Shown piece after piece: positions 32,481-37,290 of a stretch of 37,290 bases of DNA. The stretch comes from Burkholderiaceae bacterium (GTDB lineage: Bacteria > Pseudomonadota > Gammaproteobacteria > Burkholderiales > Burkholderiaceae_B): assembly GCA_007116135.1 (NCBI GenBank), contig SKIZ01000158.1:1-37290 (forward strand), written 5' to 3'. Below the pieces are notes generated by a model. It did no database searches and had not been told where the DNA came from. It saw nothing but the letters and a program-made list of their open reading frames with translations. How positions within the stretch are numbered: the first letter of the stretch is position 1; each line of letters begins with the position of its first letter. A program made the position numbers and the translations under genes.

Positions 32481-33560
32481 TTACTTCACCGGCTGGCGGA
32501 TCATCACCACCACTAGCGTGATGATCGTAATCGGCACCACAAAGCTGATCATGACTGAGGAATAAGCTGGAAGCGCTGCGTGCTGCTGTGCTCTCAGAAT
32601 CAAGTAGGCGACATAGGCCACGTAGTAGCCGACAAATACCGCGCCTTGCCACCTCGAGATCTCGCGGCCGACTATAAAAAATGGCAAGCAAGCAAAAAAC
32701 GCGGCCATCATGACCCACAAGTCAAAGTTCAGTACCGCTGTGGGCAATGCCAAACCGGCCGAGCCCGCCACCAAACCACCGAGACCCAGACACCCAAGCG
32801 TATTGAAGACGCAGCTGCCAATGATGTTGCCCACGGCCATGTCACGCTCACCCTTAAAGGCAGCCGCTAGCGTGGCGGCAACCTCTGGCAGTGAAGTGCC
32901 TGCTGCGACGATGGTCAAGCCAATGACTAACTCACTGACACCGAAGGCACGCGCAAAGATAACTGCAGACTCGACTAACCAATTTGACCCCAGAACCAGC
33001 ATAACCAGTCCGGCCACGCAAAACCAAACCTGCACATACCATTTGGATAGCCAACCATTGGAGCGCAGCGGGGCCATTTCTGCATCAAAGTCAGCTGTCT
33101 GGTTCGAAGGCGTTCGGCGTGCCTGAACCACCAAAAAAACCGTATAGAGCACTAACAGTCCGAACAGCACCGCCCCTTGGAAAAACGAAATTCGACCATC
33201 TAGACCAAACGCCATGAAAAGCGCGGCCGCGCCCAGCAAAATCGGCATCTCCTGGCGCACCACCTGGACATGAACCACGAGAGGGACCACCATGGCGCTC
33301 AAACCAAGGATCATCAAAATGTTGAAGATGTTGCTGCCCACCACATTGCCGACTGCCACATCGCTTTGTCCATTAAGGACAGCACCTACTGTGACAGCCA
33401 TCTCGGGTGCACTCGTTCCAAATGCAACGATCGTCAAGCCGATGACCAGCGGTGACAAGCCAAATGACAGCGCCAAGCGACTCGCACCGTTGACCAACGA
33501 ATTGGCCCCTAGCACCAGCAAAGCCAAACCAGCAACCAGAAAGAATAAAGCGGACAACAC
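32481..33560 (-). CDS. Sodium/calcium antiporter, CaCA superfamily (YrbG-like)
   Basis: A 359-residue inner-membrane protein with about ten helices and the two inverted alpha-repeats of the Ca2+/cation antiporters: GTSAPEMAVTVGA with AVGNVVGSNIFNI in the first half, and GTSLPEVAATLAA with AVGNIIGSCVFNT in the second. The Glu in each GTS-PE motif coordinates cations. Such proteins exchange Ca2+ for Na+ or H+. The loop between halves (about 145-170) is short and hydrophilic. It is convergent with the ComE-like gene and 79 bp from the end of the GT-C-like gene on the same strand. Confidence 0.92.
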   Translation of the reverse strand: MLSALFFLVAGLALLVLGANSLVNGASRLALSFGLSPLVIGLTIVAFGTSAPEMAVTVGAVLNGQSDVAVGNVVGSNIFNILMILGLSAMVVPLVVHVQVVRQEMPILLGAAALFMAFGLDGRISFFQGAVLFGLLVLYTVFLVVQARRTPSNQTADFDAEMAPLRSNGWLSKWYVQVWFCVAGLVMLVLGSNWLVESAVIFARAFGVSELVIGLTIVAAGTSLPEVAATLAAAFKGERDMAVGNIIGSCVFNTLGCLGLGGLVAGSAGLALPTAVLNFDLWVMMAAFFACLPFFIVGREISRWQGAVFVGYYVAYVAYLILRAQQHAALPAYSSVMISFVVPITIITLVVVMIRQPVK

Positions 33561-33639
33561 GTGTCGAACTCCGTTAGAGGCCCTTTAGGGGTGCACTATA
33601 CCGCTTGCCAGTGATTTATGCCGGGTACAACCCAGAGAC

Positions 33640-34971
33640 TCAATTCCGCTCACGCGTCGGTGGGCCAAACGTCTGGTGAACATACGCACTGACCTGGTCG
33701 GCATAGCTGACTTGCCATGAAAATTTGCGACTATCGTTAATGGCCACGACATTGACCACCACCAGAAAACTTGCCGCCAAGAGAAGGGGCTTAAGTAGCG
33801 AACCAATGGTTGGTTGCAGGATGCGCAACAGCCACAACCAAACCGGTATGAGCGCGGCTGGCAATATCAGAATCAGATGCCAGTAATTAAAGACCAAGGG
33901 TGCGAGTGCGGCACTGACCAAGGTCGCCAAAAAAGCACCCATGCTGTAGAGGCTTAGCCATCGGTGCGCATCAAACACTGCACCATCGCGACGATGCCAA
34001 TACCCACGCACCAGACGAAATAACATCACATTGGCCAGTAGCGCTATGAGCAGTGTCGCCGCACCGAGGGTCCACATCAGAACACGCCAAGCCCAAATCA
34101 GTGTCATCTCAATGAGGTGACTACTGGTTAGCCAGTCAAATCCGGCGTCATTGACCAGCTTGCTGGGAAAGGCCCAGGCGCCGTAGCGAAGCCAGTAAAT
34201 GATCGATTTCAAGACGGGATAGACGTTTGCAGCACCCCAACCGATATAACGGTCACGCACTGAGCCGCCTTGATGCTGGGCAATTTCAGGCGCTGCAAAC
34301 CACTGTGCCAAGTAAGGCAGCAACGACAATAGCGCGAGCATGACCGCTAGCGTCACGCCCCAAGCGTTGAGCCGGATCATCTGACGCCACCACAGGTAAA
34401 GACTGATCACGACCAATAGTGGCCAAGAGAAATGCAACTGGATGGCCAACGCAATCGACATCACATGACAGAAGGACCAAAACACACTGCGCTGGTCCTT
34501 TAAGCGCCAAGCGCTATAGAGGTGCAGGCCCGAACAAAAGATCAAGTAGGCAGGGTTGTAGAGCAAACTGTCAAATTGCACCCAAGGATTAAGCCACAAG
34601 AGCACGAGCAGCAACAGTCGCGGCATCATCTGACCAGGGACGGCTTGACGAATGACCGCATCGATCATCAAGTAGCCCCACAACCGGATTAGCGTGAGAA
34701 AAATAATCGGTGCGTAAGGTGAGTCCCAGAGCAAAAGCGGCAAAGCCACCACAACCGTTGACAGATAGCCCGGCACGTCACCGACCACACTGGCTGTGTT
34801 GCCCGTAATCGACCACACCCCCTGGTAGGCTGCCAAATAGCCGCGATGAATCATCTGCAGCTGATCACCGTCGATGATCTGATTGACCTGATACCAAACC
34901 GATAACGTCAAGCCAAGCAAAAGGCCTGCGCCAAACAATCGCTTCAGGTTTGCTTGATGATCAAGTGCCAT
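33640..34971 (-). CDS. Uncharacterised polytopic membrane protein, GT-C-like
   Basis: I do not recognise a specific family. The 443-residue protein has about eleven predicted helices, beginning at 10-28. An acidic periplasmic loop follows helix 1 (DGDQLQMIHRGYLAAYQG), and a later loop has DRYIGWGAANVYP. One acidic extracytoplasmic loop after the first helix, plus many helices and a short basic C-terminus, is the layout of GT-C glycosyltransferases of the ArnT/PMT type, which use lipid-linked sugars. Nothing nearby supports a particular acceptor, except the GT9 gene about 5 kb away. ATG at 34971 starts the chain; the DHA2 exporter ends 42 bp upstream on the same strand. Confidence 0.7.
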   Translation of the reverse strand: MALDHQANLKRLFGAGLLLGLTLSVWYQVNQIIDGDQLQMIHRGYLAAYQGVWSITGNTASVVGDVPGYLSTVVVALPLLLWDSPYAPIIFLTLIRLWGYLMIDAVIRQAVPGQMMPRLLLLVLLWLNPWVQFDSLLYNPAYLIFCSGLHLYSAWRLKDQRSVFWSFCHVMSIALAIQLHFSWPLLVVISLYLWWRQMIRLNAWGVTLAVMLALLSLLPYLAQWFAAPEIAQHQGGSVRDRYIGWGAANVYPVLKSIIYWLRYGAWAFPSKLVNDAGFDWLTSSHLIEMTLIWAWRVLMWTLGAATLLIALLANVMLFRLVRGYWHRRDGAVFDAHRWLSLYSMGAFLATLVSAALAPLVFNYWHLILILPAALIPVWLWLLRILQPTIGSLLKPLLLAASFLVVVNVVAINDSRKFSWQVSYADQVSAYVHQTFGPPTRERN

Positions 34972-35013
34972 AAACGAGCATCGTCGAAATCAAAACCGTG
35001 ATTTTACAATGCC

Positions 35014-36432
35014 TCATCCATCACTCTTGGCGGTGTAACTCGGTATCTTGACCCGCGAAGTTAACCAGCCAATAGCCATACTGGCAATCACAGCGCCCAT
35101 CAGACCGATACGCAGCCCTGACTGAATGGAGAAATGTGCAATCGCGATACCCACCAATGCTGTACCCACAGCACTCCCAACGGCCCTGGTGGTTTGTACG
35201 AGTGCCGAGGCCATTCCCACATCGTGCCTTTGCACCAGCGTTTGACCAAACACGGTGAAATTCGTGAGTAAAAAGCCCAGACCAATGCCGCACAAGGTCA
35301 TCGTGGCCAGCATCATGGCAAACGACGTGGTGGCTGAAAATGTCAGTGCCATGGCACAGCCAACGGTCAACAAGGCACTGCCAAAGACCATTAACCGCTG
35401 TGGATTGGTGATGCGCGGCCAGAGTCGGCCATTGACGATGCTACCAATGGGTATCCCGACCACCAGTGGAACAATAACGAAACCGGTTTGGGTGGGTGTC
35501 CAGCCAAATACGTCCTGCAGCAACAAAGGAATGTAGAAAATCAACACAAACATGACCGCGCCCGCCAGCAGTGCGGCCAGATTGAGGTAGCGCATTTGTG
35601 GCGTCTGCAGAATGCGCAGCGGAAAAATGGGTGTGCTGGCTCGGCGCTCGACACGTATCAAAAATAGGCCCGCAAGCACCGAACTGACTATCAGCATGAT
35701 GGCCACTGAACTGGGCACTACCCTTGCTTGCATGGTCAGTAACTCAAGCCCAATTAATGGGGCGCCAACCACCCAAATCAACAACAGCGCGCCTAACCAG
35801 TCCAGGGTCAGCTTTTGATCACGAATGGGTTTGATCGAAGGGAAAAACCGAACAATCAAGTAATACGCCATGGCTGCAGTCAACGGGATTAAGAAAAACG
35901 CCGCGCGCCACCCCAATGTTTGTGTGACCAGACCACCAAGCACCGGCCCAATTCCACTGGCTACTGCGAAAGTCACTGACAAAACAACCAACCACTGCAC
36001 TCTTTGCTTGGGATCAGGAATCAAATCGGCAGGCGCGGCAAACGCCGTGGCGATCATCATGCCTCCGCCAATGCCCTGGAGCACGCGAAAGGCAATGAGC
36101 TGGAGCATAGACTGCGACAGACCAGACAAGGCTGATCCGAGTGCCACGAGAATCAATGACCACAACATCAGTCGCTTGCGACCATATAAGTCGCCTAGTC
36201 TGCCAAAAATGAGGATGGCCACCGCGCAGGCCAGAAAATAGCCCGTACCTACCCAGGCGTACAAGCTCAAGCCACCCAGTGTGTTGGCCACTTGTGGCAG
36301 GATGGTGCTGATGATGGTCGCATCAAACGCAACGATTGTCACCGTCATCGCCACACCCGAGAGCGCGACTAATAAGTCGCGCTTGCTGCGAGCGATTTCT
36401 GGCAAATTGGTTGGGGTTGACTCAGACGACAC
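35014..36432 (-). CDS. MFS multidrug-type exporter, DHA2 family
   Basis: A 472-residue, fourteen-helix major facilitator of the drug:H+ antiporter-2 group (EmrB/QacA-like). Helix 1 has the D1 motif-like AFDATIISTILPQV, the first cytoplasmic loop has motif A GRLGDLYGRKRL (about 76-87), arginine motif B is in FRVLQGIGGGMM, and motif C appears as SGIGPVLGGL. It pumps hydrophobic or amphiphilic compounds out with the proton gradient. No membrane-fusion partner (EmrA) or TetR-type regulator is adjacent; the gene seems to stand alone with the GT-C-like gene downstream. Native substrate unknown. Confidence 0.9.
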   Translation of the reverse strand: MSSESTPTNLPEIARSKRDLLVALSGVAMTVTIVAFDATIISTILPQVANTLGGLSLYAWVGTGYFLACAVAILIFGRLGDLYGRKRLMLWSLILVALGSALSGLSQSMLQLIAFRVLQGIGGGMMIATAFAAPADLIPDPKQRVQWLVVLSVTFAVASGIGPVLGGLVTQTLGWRAAFFLIPLTAAMAYYLIVRFFPSIKPIRDQKLTLDWLGALLLIWVVGAPLIGLELLTMQARVVPSSVAIMLIVSSVLAGLFLIRVERRASTPIFPLRILQTPQMRYLNLAALLAGAVMFVLIFYIPLLLQDVFGWTPTQTGFVIVPLVVGIPIGSIVNGRLWPRITNPQRLMVFGSALLTVGCAMALTFSATTSFAMMLATMTLCGIGLGFLLTNFTVFGQTLVQRHDVGMASALVQTTRAVGSAVGTALVGIAIAHFSIQSGLRIGLMGAVIASMAIGWLTSRVKIPSYTAKSDG

Positions 36433-36540
36433 AGGTCAATGAACGATCCACGTAAGTTGCTTTAGAACTCAGTATAGATCGATGACATCGTCACGGCGAT
36501 GCTGTGCTGCAACATAGGCGCGCGCCCAAAGAGGTGCGCC

Positions 36541-36942
36541 TTAAATAAAAGTTCTAATCAAAACATATAGCACGATGAACAAAGGCGGCACACCGAGGTA
36601 AGCGTCACCAAACAAAAACAGCTTTAAGAAAAAAAAGCAGAAAGCCGCATACAGTGACACCGCAAATGGCAATAAAAACTTCGGTGTGATCGGCTCAAGT
36701 AACGCGAGCAAAGGATCACTGACACGACGCATCACCACAAAGAAGGCAATATCACGGTCCACACCGATAAAGAGTTCCAGTATTCCCCTAGAAAACAACA
36801 AAGCTGCGAGCGCTGTCAACGCGTAAGTGCCACCGAGGTAAACGGCCACAATGCCCGGGGTTTGATACAGAAGAAAGGTGGCAACCGCCAAGATATAGGT
36901 AATGGCGATGACCAATAGGCCACGCAATGCTTGCGAACTCAT
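36541..36942 (-). CDS. Small membrane protein, possibly YggT-like
   Basis: A 133-residue hydrophobic protein with about four helices (7-25, 33-53, 88-108, 115-131). The central VSDPLLALLEPITPKF resembles the DP-L-P-I-P stretch that follows the first helices of YggT proteins, although the usual second repeat is not evident. It lies 78 bp downstream of the sodium:solute symporter gene, beyond a strong terminator, and 108 bp upstream of the DHA2 exporter on the same strand. ATG at 36942 has a GGAGAAG site upstream. Function is unknown; the YggT suggestion is weak. Confidence 0.7.
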   Translation of the reverse strand: MSSQALRGLLVIAITYILAVATFLLYQTPGIVAVYLGGTYALTALAALLFSRGILELFIGVDRDIAFFVVMRRVSDPLLALLEPITPKFLLPFAVSLYAAFCFFFLKLFLFGDAYLGVPPLFIVLYVLIRTFI

Positions 36943-36962
36943 ATATTTGCTTCTCCATCTCG

Positions 36963-36998
36963 AAAAATCACAGGGCCCTTTGATAGGGCCCTGTGATT
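36963..36998 (-). terminator. Intrinsic terminator after the sodium:solute symporter gene
   Basis: AATCACAGGGCCCT (36966-36979), loop TTGAT, AGGGCCCTGTGATT (36985-36998) form a perfect 14-bp stem. Read on the minus strand it is followed by TTTTTCG, giving a Rho-independent terminator 22 bp after the symporter stop. It separates the symporter transcript from the small membrane protein gene downstream. Confidence 0.88.
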
Positions 36999-37020
36999 CA
37001 CTTTACAACCTTAAGTCATA

Positions 37021-37290
37021 CTAGTGGGTTTGCGTCATCATCGCACCACCCTTGGGGTAGCGCAATTTATCCACAAAGTCCTGCATTTCCTGACTTGGCG
37101 GCTTGGTAAAGAGCGACACCACATAAATCACCAAGAACGCCACCGGCACACCGAACACGCCAGCAGAGATCGGTGCCACACCGAACCAGCGGATCTGATT
37201 GGCGGTACTTCTGTCAAAGTCAAACCCATAGACGCTACCAATCAGGTAGATCATCGTGATGCTAAAGCCGGCCAAAATACCGAGCACGGC
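37021..37290 (-). CDS. Sodium:solute symporter, VC_2705-type, C-terminal end (partial)
   Basis: The last 89 codons of a gene that continues past the right edge; the ORF-track Met is an internal GTG. Visible are one full helix (about 1-18 of the visible part), an extracytoplasmic loop with RWFGVAPISAGVFGVPVAF leading into the final helix, and a cytoplasmic tail PPSQEMQDFVDKLRYP. The ISAGVFGVP segment and the tail ending in (V/L)RYP are typical of the VC_2705 subfamily of SSS transporters, which resemble acetate permease ActP. Such proteins take up short carboxylates with Na+. The DUF4212 small subunit that usually accompanies this subfamily would lie outside the window. Confidence 0.85.
   Translation of the reverse strand, partial: AVLGILAGFSITMIYLIGSVYGFDFDRSTANQIRWFGVAPISAGVFGVPVAFLVIYVVSLFTKPPSQEMQDFVDKLRYPKGGAMMTQTH

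Noticed and set aside
36480-36541. GC-rich imperfect hairpin downstream of the small membrane protein gene
   Set aside because: The arms GGCGC/GCGCC need a long or mismatched loop and no T-run follows on the minus strand, so I cannot support a terminator.
1-37290. tRNA, rRNA, CRISPR arrays, insertion sequences, prophage or toxin-antitoxin genes
   Set aside because: I looked for these on both strands and saw no repeat arrays, transposase-like ORFs or cloverleaf-like segments.

Overview
The window looks like a chromosomal segment from a proteobacterium, most likely a betaproteobacterium of the Burkholderiales/Alcaligenaceae type. The hints are a Bug/TctC-type solute receptor with its TctBA partners, a sodium:solute symporter with the C-terminal tail of the VC_2705 type, a heptosyltransferase-like GT9 enzyme and moderately high GC with dense operons. 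The taxonomic call is an inference from gene content. I saw no rRNA, tRNA, CRISPR array, insertion sequence or prophage gene.

Region 1 (1-6025, minus strand) is one long co-directional run: a NadX-like dehydrogenase, an acyl-CoA dehydrogenase, an SDR dehydrogenase, an APH-type kinase, a class V aminotransferase and a ChaN-like protein cut by the left edge. The middle three genes overlap by 4 nt each and match the kinase / SDR / acyl-CoA dehydrogenase set of levulinate (Lva) and ACAD10/11-type 4-hydroxyacyl-CoA catabolism.

Region 2 (6335-9602, plus) is a tripartite tricarboxylate transporter, tctC-tctB-tctA, divergent from region 1. A strong intrinsic terminator sits after the receptor gene, so the receptor is probably made in excess over the membrane subunits.

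Region 3 (9623-14811, plus) is a membrane-microdomain locus: a full-length NfeD protease-type protein, a flotillin-like FloA, an uncharacterised single-TM protein, a second FloA paralog lacking the usual C-terminal tail, and an MDR-family reductase overlapping it.

Region 4 (14950-22391, plus) is a complete form II molybdenum hydroxylase operon: small (2Fe-2S), large (AYRGAGR-type), medium (FAD) subunits, then CoxD-, CoxE-, CoxG- and XdhC/CoxI-type maturation genes. The substrate is unknown and need not be CO. A convergent GST follows.

Region 5 (23024-27764, plus) begins with a 328-bp leader rich in hairpins, then a ProX/ProW/ProV-type quaternary-amine ABC transporter with a perfect 16-bp hairpin between receptor and permease genes, then metY. 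A tartrate/D-malate dehydrogenase converges on metY with a 1-bp gap.

Region 6 (28929-32457, plus) has a GT9 glycosyltransferase overlapping an OFA-type MFS carrier, followed by a split thiamine-diphosphate decarboxylase resembling ComD/ComE sulfopyruvate decarboxylase.

Region 7 (32481-37290, minus) holds a Na+/Ca2+ antiporter, a GT-C-like membrane protein, a 14-TM DHA2 exporter, a small YggT-like membrane protein and the 3' end of a VC_2705-type sodium:solute symporter, which is followed by a perfect 14-bp-stem terminator.

Overall the segment is rich in transporters each paired with catabolic enzymes, typical of a heterotroph living on organic acids and other small carbon compounds. The best candidates for undescribed biology are the Lva-like operon with a NadX-like member, the duplicated FloA locus, the form II hydroxylase and the structured leader.
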